A DNA stretch of 64,000 nucleotides from Diplonema japonicum (taxonomy: Eukaryota; Euglenozoa; Diplonemea; Diplonemida; Diplonemidae), in contig OZ025732.1 in NCBI GenBank assembly GCA_964019335.1, forward strand, positions 248,001 through 312,000, in the 5' to 3' direction. The notes under the pieces are model-generated. The model was not told the DNA's origin and did no database searches. It worked only from the letters and a program-made list of their open reading frames with translations. Position numbers and translations under genes: made by a program. Each line of letters begins with the position of its first letter. Position 1 is the stretch's first letter. Of this stretch, positions 28,022-37,608 are shown piece after piece.

Positions 28022-28627
28022 GAACTACTGGAGACGACCCTACGCAATGTAGGAGTGCCGGCCCGGCGTGCTACGAGGGCGATAGGCTATGCAGGGTCTC
28101 ACAGACCTCGCACCCTATGATTTTAGTTTCCACCTTTTCCTTTTCCACTTCTTGTCTTTTAACTTAACCCTTCTGCTTTCCCAACATGGTTTCCGTCCCG
28201 GGTATGACGTTAAACTGCGTCCGCCGACGCATTTGGGTCAACATTCTCTGATGACCAAGCCGTCTTTTTCCGTTTCTTCTCCCCTTCTCTTTGTTATGTT
28301 ATTTTCATTATTCTTTCTGGCGATAGACTGATACGGGCCATGGAAGCAACCTCTGCTTAATTCCTGGTACGTGGGAGGCTCCTCTTGAGGATGTCAGTCA
28401 CCTTTTCCCTTTTTTACTCGACTCTCTGTTTTCGTATGCAGTATTTATTCTTTCCCACCCCTTTTTATCTATTTCTTCGCTTCTTCATCCTAACTTAAAA
28501 CCATTTCAGTTACCTCTTTACTATTTCTTTTTTTTATTTGGTAGTTACATTGTTCTCCCCCCCCCCCCCCCCCCTTCCCCTGACTCACACAGCCTATTAT
28601 TTCGTGTAAGAAAAGAACACTATAAAA
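28022..28627 (+). other. 3' region of the GIY-YIG element and spacer
   Basis: Bases 28022-28510 match 42566-43062 block by block (CCGGCCCGGCGTGCTACGAG, CCGGGTATGACGTTAAACTG, GCGATAGACTGATACGGGCC, then a pyrimidine tract ending CATTTCAG). This is the conserved non-coding 3' part of the element. From 28511 a short spacer with a C run leads to the gene at 28628; its TATTTCTTTTTTTTATTTGG block is shared with 8607-8632. Confidence 0.7.
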
Positions 28628-29776
28628 ATGGAAACCCAACCGCTGGTTGCGAAGACTCCCACGCAGAACAGCTTCGCACGCATGATTTTCAACGTGGTGA
28701 GCATCAGCGTCATGATCATGTACCTTGGGTGCATTGCTGGTACTGTGGCATGCATCTTGTCCGGGTACTACATGCTGCTAATGCTCCCTATAGGAGGGCT
28801 CACCACCTTCTGGTGCTGCATGGTGGCCATGTGGATTAACCCCGAAGTCCGTGCCTGTGCAGGGGAGGCGGAGGATAAGGAGAGCAGCGAGGCCCTTGTA
28901 GCATCGTGGCAGAACACAGAGGCGGTAGTTGTAATGTGGATCAAATGCTACCACATGCGGACAGTGGCATATAGGAACTCCGATGGAAGCAGCGGCACTA
29001 CACAGCAGAGGGTGGACACGCACAGCGCCATTGCACCTGTCTACTATGACGCACAGGTGGACGAGAGCCCAGCCTTCACGGTACCCAACGAGAAGACGCT
29101 GGTGTCCTGCGATGTCGAGCTGAGCTTCGGGGACAGCACTACACTGCACTCTGTGGAGGACCAGTACCGCAGGTTCCTGGAGGCCAACACACAAGACACG
29201 CACCAGGACAGGGGCTTCGGGGTGGATCTTCCTGAGTTCAGGAGTTCACTGATGGTAAGGAACAGCAATGGTCTGGGGATGCGTAACCTGTACATGTTAT
29301 CCACAGCGCTTGGTGTCCTCCCTGTCGTGCACGCCTGTGTCTCTGGTGTCGTGAAGCGTGGTAACTACTCCGTGAAGAAGAAGCTCCTCATCAGCCGTGA
29401 GAGCCCCTACGCAGTACGCCCTGCTGAGGTTCCCACTGTGGGTGTTCCTTTGGAGAACTCGGCGTGGGCCCTGCCTTACGTCGTGCACTCAGGCCCGGTT
29501 AATCAGCAGCAGCAGCAGCAAGAGCAGCAGCAGCAGCAAGGACAGCAGCCGCAGTGGCAGCAGCCTCAGCAGCCTCCAATGGGTCAGCCAGTGCAGCAAG
29601 GACAGCAGCCGCAGTGGCAGCAGCAGCAGCAGCTGCAGCCAATGCAAGGACAGCAGCAGCAGCAGTGGCAGCAGCAGCAAGGACAGCAGCCGCAGTGGCA
29701 GCAGCCTCAGCAGCCTCCAATGGGTCAGCCAGTGCAGCAGCAGCAGCAGCAGCAGCAGCTCACTTATGGTTCGTAG
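28628..29776 (+). CDS. Gln-rich membrane protein (paralogue 2), function unknown
   Basis: Encodes 382 residues, METQPLVAKTP onward. Same layout as the paralogue at 8716: two membrane segments at about 22-46 and 50-70, a charged middle with PAFTVPNEKTLVSCDVELSF, a weaker hydrophobic stretch (ALGVLPVVHACVSGVV), then a Gln-rich tail that is longer here and arranged differently (QPQWQQPQQPPMGQPVQ units). A four-residue addition (SNGL near residue 216) distinguishes it. Flanking DNA on both sides is also related, so the gene was duplicated as part of a larger block. Function unknown; the CAG-rich tail should vary in length between strains. Confidence 0.8.
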   Translation: METQPLVAKTPTQNSFARMIFNVVSISVMIMYLGCIAGTVACILSGYYMLLMLPIGGLTTFWCCMVAMWINPEVRACAGEAEDKESSEALVASWQNTEAVVVMWIKCYHMRTVAYRNSDGSSGTTQQRVDTHSAIAPVYYDAQVDESPAFTVPNEKTLVSCDVELSFGDSTTLHSVEDQYRRFLEANTQDTHQDRGFGVDLPEFRSSLMVRNSNGLGMRNLYMLSTALGVLPVVHACVSGVVKRGNYSVKKKLLISRESPYAVRPAEVPTVGVPLENSAWALPYVVHSGPVNQQQQQQEQQQQQGQQPQWQQPQQPPMGQPVQQGQQPQWQQQQQLQPMQGQQQQQWQQQQGQQPQWQQPQQPPMGQPVQQQQQQQQLTYGS

Positions 29777-29972
29777 GTCATAGGTTTTTCTTTGGGGTGG
29801 GAAAGAGGGGATTTCTCATTTATCACGCACACCCTTTTTTTTCTTTCTTACTTCAGAGAATGATTTTTATAACAGTATGCAACTGTGCCGAGCAAGAAAG
29901 CCTTCGCAGCTATTTTAATGGTTTTTTTTTTTACTCGTGCGAACGGGCTTTCTCGCCTTGCTACAAATAGCT

Positions 29973-30280
29973 TGCCGTCTACCTAGCAAGCTAATCAAAA
30001 GGCAGCAGGAAGAAAACAAATCAAGTGTAAACAAATAGAAAAAAAAAAAAAGAAAAAAAAAGAATCCCGAGGACTGGCAACCAAAGGAGAAAAAAAAAAG
30101 AAAAAAAAAAAAGAAAAGCCATTAGCCAACAGTGGAAAGAGAATACCCATGTCACAAAGGTGCTAGAACAATAACACAGGCCGACACGAAAGCACGAACG
30201 TCTCAACACACTTCCGTTGGCTCCACACAGCCCAGCTGGGTGGGGTCGGTCTGGCTAGACCAAGAGGAGGTGGAATTTAA
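29973..30280 (+). repeat. Retroelement 3' UTR with R4 block
   Basis: Matches 12676-13004: CCGTCTACCTAGCAAGCTAA followed by an A-rich stretch and then the block ending GACCAAGAGGAGGTGGAATT. The coding part is absent, so this is a solo 3' fragment. Confidence 0.75.
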
Positions 30281-30595
30281 AAAAAAAAAGAAAAAAAGGT
30301 TTCTTCCATTTGATTATTGATTCTTGTTTTATTTTATTTATTCTGCCGCTCGCGGCAAAGAGCTTTTAGCAAGCTTCTTGTGGCTCGTGTGCACAAACTG
30401 AAGGCCGCCGTCATTGTATGGTATGTCGTCTTTGACTTGTCTAAACAAAGGGGGGAACCTTGGCAGCGTGTTTCGGGTTATCGAACCTCCTCTTTTCCCC
30501 CCACGCCACTGGGATTGTATCAGTGTTCTTTTTTTCTCGCAGAAGTACAGCAGAAAGCGAGGAGATTGCATGGACTGATGAAGAAGATCTGGCAC

Positions 30596-30903
30596 ACATG
30601 GGAGCTAGGGAGGGTACTGAAGAAGGTGAAAGGAAGGAGGGCCTTCCCTGCTGAGCCGTGCACAATGGTGCACACACGATCGGATGGAACAGGAGGTCAA
30701 TATTTGCATCACCGAAGACCAAGCATGACCTAGAGGCGTTGAAAGGACAATGGGCAAGAGAACGAAGAGAAAGAGCGGCCAGGCTGGGGAGAAGGCCGGC
30801 AAGACCACCAAAGGAGGAGAAACCGCTGCTGAAAGGGGATAGGTGCAGGTAGAAGATGAGAACAAGGGGGCGTCTCACAACGCCTTCCTTTAACTCATAT
30901 ATT
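30596..30903 (+). repeat. Dispersed repeat R2, long copy with a short reading frame
   Basis: A frame of 64 codons from 30658 reads MHNGAHTIGWNRRSIFASPK and ends LGRRPARPPKEEKP-LLKGDRCR (stop 30850-30852). The final part is conserved in the copies at 3482 and 17641. The basic Pro/Arg motif resembles an AT-hook. Either a tiny gene or a conserved transposon-derived end. Confidence 0.45.
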
Positions 30904-31833
30904 TTTTTTCGTTTCAGGTCCTGAGAACGGCTCTAGTAAAAGGAAGGCAATAGAGCACACCAGTGTTCTTTCTCTTCCCCCCCCCCCCTTACAAATTGTT
31001 GTTTGTACAAAGAGGGAATATGCCTTTTATTTTTTTTCTTTTTAAGGTTTTTTGGTTGTTGTAGAGAATCAAAAGAAAACAATAGAATTGCTCAATAATT
31101 ACAGCTTTTTTTTTTTTTTTTCAATGATAGTTTTCCCCCATCTTCGATTTTCACCCTAATTACTCTGTGAATCCCACGGGGAGGGAAGGAGGGAGGGCGA
31201 CAGTTGGCCGGCACTGGTCACTCAGGATGTGCCTGCTAACGCAATGGAGATAAACTTCTCGTTTCCTTAAAGTTTTTTCTTCTTCCTCCCTGCTGTGCGT
31301 ACAACAACAGTCAGCTGACTCTTTTTTCCTTTCCTGTTATCCGTGGAAAGAAGAGCATATCGCAGAAGCCTTTGTCTATTCTTTTGAAAGGTGTGGGGCG
31401 CCACCGAACACTGGCGTCTTTATCTCTTTTATAAACCCCCTGCCCTTGCCTTCTGGGAGCACCTTTAATTCTCTTTTCTAGTATTTTCTTCTTCCTTCAA
31501 AGACACCTTTTTATTTCTTCATATTCGGTTCGAGTCGGCCACCAGCACCGCGAGACTGCCAAGGAGTTCGTCGGCATCACGTCCTGCAACACTCCCTTGC
31601 ATTGCACGAGTTTGCCCAATGCGCGCTATATTTTCATGCCGCCGTCGTGTTCTCTTAGAGTCCTTGCTTTAGCGCAGTTTTCCTCAGTTACCTAGGCAGT
31701 CCTGCTATACCTAAGCAGGATATTCTGCTCGTCGTGGGTCGTGGTATTCTGGGAGAGGTTGACTTTCTCATGCGGCTTTGTAAAAAGAACGAAAAGGAAG
31801 GGGGGGGGAGAAAGAAAGAAAAAAAAAGGAAAG

Positions 31834-33114
31834 ATGGATAATCACGCAAAGGCAAAGGCCCTGTTACTTGTCCTGGTCATAATGTGTGTGGTCCATGGGA
31901 TGCAGGTGAGGAACAACAACAACGACAGCAGCAACAGCAACCACAACCACAACCACAACCACAACAGCAACAACAACAACGACAACGACAACGCAAGACA
32001 GATGTCTCCGCCTGCCGCAGTTCCAACAGCCACAGAGCAGCCTTCCCCAACGGAACCTCAGGTCACAGTGGAGGAAGATCAGTACCAGCTGGAAGAGGAG
32101 GTCTTCGACCCGATCGAAGCAGCGAAACAATTTGGCGAAGACGCCCTGCAGGCGGTAGTCGATACACGTGACATGCTGGACCCTGACAGCAAGGTCATTC
32201 AGAACAATGTTTCAGTCGGCAGGCCGGTCTGCAGGCACATGAACGAGATATACCCGGGAAAGCTGGTAGCGGACCCTGTGTGGCATCGATGGGTGCCGGA
32301 CAACTGCGATCTTGAAATACTGAACAGAAGGGCAATGAACAGATGTTTCAAGCACCTCCGGCTGTACATGGTGACAGACTCTTTAGGGCGTGAGATGTTA
32401 ACCCACCTTGGGCTTGCGTATCGGATTTTCAACAGGCTGCCAGAGGGCGGAGATTTACGTGTAATGGATCACGCATGGAGCCCGTTCACTTCCAAGCCGT
32501 TTGGGTACCTAAACCAGAATTTATCGAGGGACAGTGGAGAGTTCTTGCGGGAGAAGGCCAACTTCCTGTTTATTTCGAACGGGTTTTGGGACGCCGGGCA
32601 TTTTTTTTGCGGGCCCGTGCACTATTACGACTATCTTCTCCTCAAGGTGAAGAGGTACTCCTCCGAAATGGCGGCTGACGGCTCCCGTGCTGTGTTGTAC
32701 AACATCCCTTATATATCTGATAAGAAGCCCTGCTACCCTGAAAGGAAGTTAGCAGTCTTCAGAGAAGCGATCCGACTGGTCGCGGCCTGTACTGGAGTTG
32801 GTATTTATGACACATTTGAAATGCAGAAGACAAACATGAAATATGCCACTGATGGGATCCATTTCCGAGGTAAAGGCTTGGCAACGAATTTGGGTGTTTT
32901 ATTGAACATGATGTGTCTGCCTGAGGGTACGAGGCTTGAGCCGTTCCACCCCAACATAACATGTTCACCTGAAGTGATTTCCGCCACGAAGGCACGGTGG
33001 GAGGCTGACGAGGTTGCCATGACACATTCTCCTGAATGCCCCAAGCTTCGCAACACCTGCTACAAAAGCCCCGAGGAATATTTGAACATGCAGCCGAAAA
33101 AAGCTGTTTCTTAG
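31834..33114 (+). CDS. PC-esterase/SGNH-like protein with Asn/His-rich stalk (copy 2)
   Basis: Encodes 426 residues from ATG 31834. Residues 8-22 form a hydrophobic signal or anchor (KALLLVLVIMCVVHG). Residues 27-53 are an Asn/His/Asp-rich low-complexity stretch, followed by a Pro/Glu-rich acidic stalk to about 130. The catalytic-type domain follows: VCRHMNEIYPGK, WVPDNCDL, TDSLGREML with Ser183, FISNGFWDAG, a YYDYLLLKVKRYSSEM segment and TDGIHFRGKG with the Asp/His pair, then MMCLPEG. This copy is the most diverged of the five around the middle motif. Predicted as a secretory-pathway acyl-transferase or esterase; the substrate is unknown. The upstream in-frame extension to 31741 is unlikely to be used because the hydrophobic segment would no longer be N-terminal. 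Confidence 0.75.
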   Translation: MDNHAKAKALLLVLVIMCVVHGMQVRNNNNDSSNSNHNHNHNHNSNNNNDNDNARQMSPPAAVPTATEQPSPTEPQVTVEEDQYQLEEEVFDPIEAAKQFGEDALQAVVDTRDMLDPDSKVIQNNVSVGRPVCRHMNEIYPGKLVADPVWHRWVPDNCDLEILNRRAMNRCFKHLRLYMVTDSLGREMLTHLGLAYRIFNRLPEGGDLRVMDHAWSPFTSKPFGYLNQNLSRDSGEFLREKANFLFISNGFWDAGHFFCGPVHYYDYLLLKVKRYSSEMAADGSRAVLYNIPYISDKKPCYPERKLAVFREAIRLVAACTGVGIYDTFEMQKTNMKYATDGIHFRGKGLATNLGVLLNMMCLPEGTRLEPFHPNITCSPEVISATKARWEADEVAMTHSPECPKLRNTCYKSPEEYLNMQPKKAVS

Positions 33115-33935
33115 TCTATCTATTCTTAACTCTCTCCCCGTTTTTTTTTTTTTTTTTTTTTTTGCACAAGAGAACATGGGGGGGGGGGGGGGGAGAAGAA
33201 ATAGCTAGCAGCTTTTTAGGGTTATGTTATTGTCGGGACTAAAGACTAATCGATGGCAGCGTGATGAGAAGTTCCAACCCCTAGTTTTTCTTTCTTCTTC
33301 TTCTTTTTTTTTTTATTATTATTGTCGAGACTGACCAATGGGATGATATGTCATTGATCTAGCTATGGAGGGGTTGGGGGTTTGTACTATTTTCGCATAT
33401 TTTCGCCCTGATTTGCGAAGAATGCGAAGTTTTGGGCTCAGATCTGAAAATGCGAAAATGTGCGGAAGACTGTTACTATTCGTTTCACAGCTATGTTGGC
33501 AAGGAAGACGCGTTTCCAAGCTTTTTTTTTTTTGAAAATATTTAAGGAAGGACGGATACAAGAATCTGAGAAGGTAAGGAAGCGGAAACGGCCCAAGAAA
33601 AGCTTAGAAACGCGTTTCCTTGCCAACATAGCACTGGGGGGGGGGGGGGGGGGGGGGGGTTACTAATTCTTCTTCGACTAGAAAGGTTCTGTTGGAGGTG
33701 GAAGGGTGTGTTTTTTTTTTTTTTTTTATTCACTCGCTGCCCCCTTGCTGCTCCTGCTTTCATGAGCGAAGCGGGCGGAGGTTCCTTTTTATTTGCGAAG
33801 CAAGACAGTGCTATTGAAAAGAGAATCAAAAACTTTTTTCTGTTTTTCAAGGTATTAACCTAAGAATTAAAAGAAAGAAGAGGACCTCCCCCCCCTCACT
33901 CCCCCTGTACTTATTCGGAGCTGATAATCAGTTAT
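33115..33935. other. Intergenic with foldback repeat
   Basis: Holds long T and G runs (33141-33163, 33179-33193, 33637-33659), an ATTGTCGGGACTAAAGACTA block with relatives near 35088 and 36036, and the inverted repeat at 33490-33632. No gene recognised. Confidence 0.6.
33490..33632. repeat. Foldback (MITE-like) inverted repeat, 143 bp
   Basis: The left arm starts GCTATGTTGGCAAGGAAGAC and the right arm, reverse-complemented, starts GCTATGTTGGCAAGGAAACG. They match over about 32 bp with one or two differences and enclose about 80 bp. A related single arm is at 18381. No clear target duplication was identified. Confidence 0.75.
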
Positions 33936-34828
33936 CCCCTAAAGGCCCGGACGTTTTTGTCCTTATTTCAAAATTTGCTTTTTCGCTAAGTACTTTTTTT
34001 TGAACACGGCCCCTGGACTTTAACCATCCCGGCTTTTGAGAAAATGAGCAAACCGATTCGTTGACATACAGCGCTACCTCACCTTTGACAACCTGGAAAA
34101 CATCAGTAAAGCCTGAAACTGCACCTCATGCGCAGGTTTCTTGACATCATTGTCAACCGGTGTAGGACTGTGCGGACCCCTGGCAAGTGGTTGTCTGTTG
34201 ATGACAGTGTTATCCCGACAACAATAAAAGTCATGGCACCACGAAAAAACAACTCGGTGGGCATCAAGGTAATCGCTACATGCGACTCATAAAGCGGTTA
34301 CCTGGCGAATTTCAACATTTTCAGCAAAGAAGTCCACAACACAGGACCTAGTCATGCGTACTGTCGACTCCTAAGGGTTTGCTGTCGACCCCTGACCGGC
34401 AAGACCAGCTCCAGGGGACTGGAGTTCATATGAAAACCCGGAAGTGGACCATGGTCGTTTTTTATTGGGTCCTGGAAAGCTGTGTTGCCAACCCCTCCAT
34501 AATCAAAAAGTCTCCAGACTGACCTCAATCCTAGAGTTCAGGGCACCAAATAGGGCTGAATGCTGCCCTTTTTAGCCCAGCCATAACTCCACGGACCCCC
34601 CCACGACAAGACCCCCCAAAATCGGACATAAAAAGTACCCCCTCAACCCCCCTCTTACACACAAAGTTAAGTGTTCTCATCTGAATCTGGCACCTGGAAT
34701 TGAAGATTTTAGTACCGTTTACCCTTTCCTTTGCACCTTCCTATGGTTGCATGCTGCCCTTTTTTTGAGTATTCAAAGCAACAACGAAAATGGGGGGGTA
34801 CCGTAGATAGGCTCCGGGCGTTTAGGGG
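33936..34828 (+). mobile_element. Non-autonomous piggyBac element with TIRs and TTAT duplications
   Basis: The left end CCCCTAAAGGCCCGGA (33936) and the right end, reverse-complemented CCCCTAAACGCCCGGA, form imperfect inverted repeats with one mismatch in 16. TTAT flanks both sides (33932-33935 and 34829-34832), close to the TTAA typical of piggyBac. Inside are plus-strand transposase remnants: GKWLSVDDSVIP and NSVGIKVIATCDS (matching the catalytic-Asp and hydrophobic strand area of the family), then MKTRKWTMVVFYWVLESC. The right part is the reverse complement of 63134-63450. At 893 bp, with stops, it cannot encode an active enzyme; it would move only if supplied with transposase. Confidence 0.88.
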
Positions 34829-36252
34829 TTATGGATAAATTATTGGGCAGATTCCTCCCCCCCCCCCCCACCCACTCCCCGAATTCTCTTTCTATTCGTC
34901 AAAAGGCCGTTGGGTGAAGGAGTCTTCGATTAGGGTAAGGAAGAAAAAAAAGAAAAAAGAGAAAGCAGGTAACTTCACTGCAGCTCTTCTTTTCGTTTTT
35001 TTTTTTTTTTTGTGGGCCGTTGCTAAACCACTTCGTTTCCTATCATAGGGAATTTTTTTTTTTTGTTTTTGTTTTAACATTACTATTGTCGGGGCTAAAA
35101 ACTAGTTGATGGCAGCTTTTTTTTCTTTTTTTTTTTTTTTTTTGAACAAGACGGCTGGCCGTGTGCACACAACAACTCCTTTATTTTGAACACCAGCGAC
35201 GCATGGCATTTCTCAAGCCATTCAGCAGCTACATCAGGAAGGACGCTTTCATCTACCTAGGCTAACCGTAACATACCGCCGTTCGTATGCAGTACTTATC
35301 CTTCTTCACCTGCTTTTCTTTTTACTTTTTTCGCTTTTTATTCCCACTTGCAACACTATTTCAGGTACCGCCAGGCCAGGCTTATGGCAGGGATGGATAC
35401 CTAGGTTTTTTGTTCGACACCCTCGTATTTTTCTTTTTACTTTTTTTTTTTTTCGCTTTTTCTTTGTGTTCCCACTTGCAATATCATTTCAGGCCAAAAG
35501 AAAGATAATAGAATAGAATAAGAAAAAAGATTTTTTTTTCGCAACTTAGCACTTGATCTTCTTTTTTTTTTTTTTTTAAAAAGATTTTTTAGGAAGAAGA
35601 AATGGGAGTACCATCCTCAAGAACAGAATATGAGAAGAAAGAAGGAAAAGGGTATTACCGTACAATTAAGAAAAGACGACCCCCTCTCCCCCCCCTCCCT
35701 CCCCCCCTCGGGATACAGAATAGAAGAATTATAAAAAAAAATGAATTCTTTTTTTTCTTTTTTACTTTTTTTTTATTTTTCCATCCTCGATTTTTGTTTT
35801 AACAATATGGCAGCGTAATGAGCTATTTTATTAGGTAAAATTCCGCTCGTGCGCACAAACAAAGAAAATGTCAAGGGACGAGTTCGAACTAGGGAAGGTT
35901 AAGTGGGCGGACGCCGAGACATCGACATGTCCTCCTAATTCCGCTCGTGCGCACAAACAAATGGAGCGCCAAACTAGTTTTTTTGACCGGCTTTTTTTTT
36001 GTTTTGTTTTGTTTTTTTGTTTTTAAAAATATTATTGTCGAGACTAAAAACTAGTTGATGGCAGCCGTAATGAGCTATTTTATTAGGTAAAGATTCCGCT
36101 CGTGCCGCACAAGCAAATGAAGCGCCAAACTAGTTTTTCTCTCCCCATTACAATTACAATGTCGGAGGAAAGGCCCCCCCCCCACCCCTCATTTTTATGG
36201 ACATGGTTCGAATACAAGGAGCAAGGGTCCTTTGATATCCTCCCAGAAGAAA

Positions 36253-36285
<33 letters not shown>

Positions 36286-37608
36286 GTGATGATTTTTCTT
36301 GGGTGAGCACACACCCGCACACACCGGGATTTTTATCAGGACCTTCTTTCCTCCTCAGCTCCATGTTCTTCGGGGTTCCCCCCCCCCCCCCCCCCTCCCA
36401 CTCGTAGCCACCGTTAGCTCCATCCCCTACTAGGTTTTACCTAAGATTGAGCGAGGGGCTGAAAGGTTCGGTGGTTCATGTTCCTCTTTGGCCTGGTCGG
36501 CGGTGGTTGGAGTCAGCCCATCAGAAGTCTTTTTTACGGGCGATAGATTGAGACTCTTCGCGTACCTGCCACATACCGCAGGTACCCTTAAGTGTCTCTT
36601 TTTTTTTTTTTTTTTTTGTGCTTTGTGTTAATTCTTTTTTTAATTAAGATAATGGGCAGGGAGAACTTGCTTTGTTGTAATTCTCAGGAGAAAAGAAGAA
36701 GAATAGAAGGAAAGAAAGCTCATTGAACTGCACATAACTCTCCCATACCTCTCCTCCCCGGCTTATCAGGGATCATCAATCAGAATTTCAAGCGTCAAGG
36801 CATTGCAGGATTTTCGGTTTTTTTTTATTTTTTTTTTTTATTTGAAAGACTTCCTGAATATTCTTTTATTTTTATTAAGGCAGAAAAACTGGCTCGTGTT
36901 CCTACGCCAGAACTAGTTATCTTTCTTTGCTTTTTTTTTTTGGAGAAGGAGACACCTCGGAGGCGGAGCTGGCCATTGGCTTTCGAATGGAAGACCGGTA
37001 GGTCATTGAGATTCCCAGCAGAGGAAAAAAGCAGTGTCTCAGATGCAATACCATATTATTTCTTTTCGTTTTTTTATTTTATTATTTTCTCCAATATATA
37101 TATATCGTCCAAAGGAAGGAAAGAAACAGGCCACGCAAAAGGCTCCGTCACGGCAGCGGGACGGATGAACGGTATTTCATTCTGAAAGATATGGACTTTC
37201 TTTGTGAATAATCCATCCCCTTTAAAGGACTGACTCGCTACCCCCCCCCCCCCCCCCATCGTTTTTTTTTCTCCTTTTTGTATTCTGTTCCCGAACACGA
37301 AAGAAAAGAAGAAGAAAGAAGAACTGGTTTCCCCCCCCCCTCTTTTTTTTTGCTTAACTAATAAGTATTTTAAAAAGAAAAGGAATCTTTCCGAAGAAGA
37401 GAAGAAAGATAAAAAGAAAAAAAAAGGTTTTTTTTTTCTTTTTTTTTTTTTTTTGTTAAAGACCAGCTCTCTAAGAAAGAAAAGTACCAAAAGAAGAATG
37501 AAAAAAAAAAAGAAAAGAAAAAGAAGAAAATCATCCCCCCCCTTAATATTTTTTTTTTACAAAACACCTTTCAAGTACACACAAAGAAGAACAGTACACT
37601 TAACCAAG
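34829..37608. other. Large gene-poor spacer of homopolymers and repeats
   Basis: No gene recognised in 2.8 kb. Features seen: ACTAGTTGATGGCAGC blocks (35103, 36052) with ATTCCGCTCGTGCGCACAA copies (35841, 35939, 36096), and pyrimidine tracts ending TATTTCAG or CATTTCAG (35364, 35492). A CCGCAGGTACCCTTAAGTGT block (36576) is shared with 59645. Many T runs of 15-25 and C runs of 10-19 occur. The final stretch before 37609 is A/T-rich leader. Confidence 0.55.

Larger units (their letters stand above)
25010..28510 (+). mobile_element. GIY-YIG element, Penelope-like but lacking RT
   Basis: A block of three consecutive frames (GIY-YIG protein, short repeat protein, VIDLT-type protein), then a 3' region of about 490 bp. 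That 3' region and the end of the last ORF recur at 42261-43062, showing it is a dispersed element. The left end abuts the retrotransposon poly(A) and the GIY-YIG frame is open to the junction, so the 5' end is truncated or displaced. No RT domain was found between the ORFs. Confidence 0.65.
29777..31833. other. Intergenic with R4, R2 and blocks shared with 9.8-10.8 kb
   Basis: Starts with the 3' flank shared with the first Gln-rich gene, including GTGCCGAGCA (29885-29945). Then come a retroelement 3' UTR with R4 (29973-30280) and R2 (30596-30903). Two blocks are shared with 10415-10495 and 10702-10770 (at about 31325-31410 and 31650-31725). The purine-rich leader of the next gene closes it. 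Several T and C runs. No independent gene seen. Confidence 0.6.

Noticed and set aside
35860-35960. Possible tRNA because of GAGTTCGAACTAGGG
   Set aside because: No acceptor or anticodon stem could be formed around it; a tRNA scan would be decisive.
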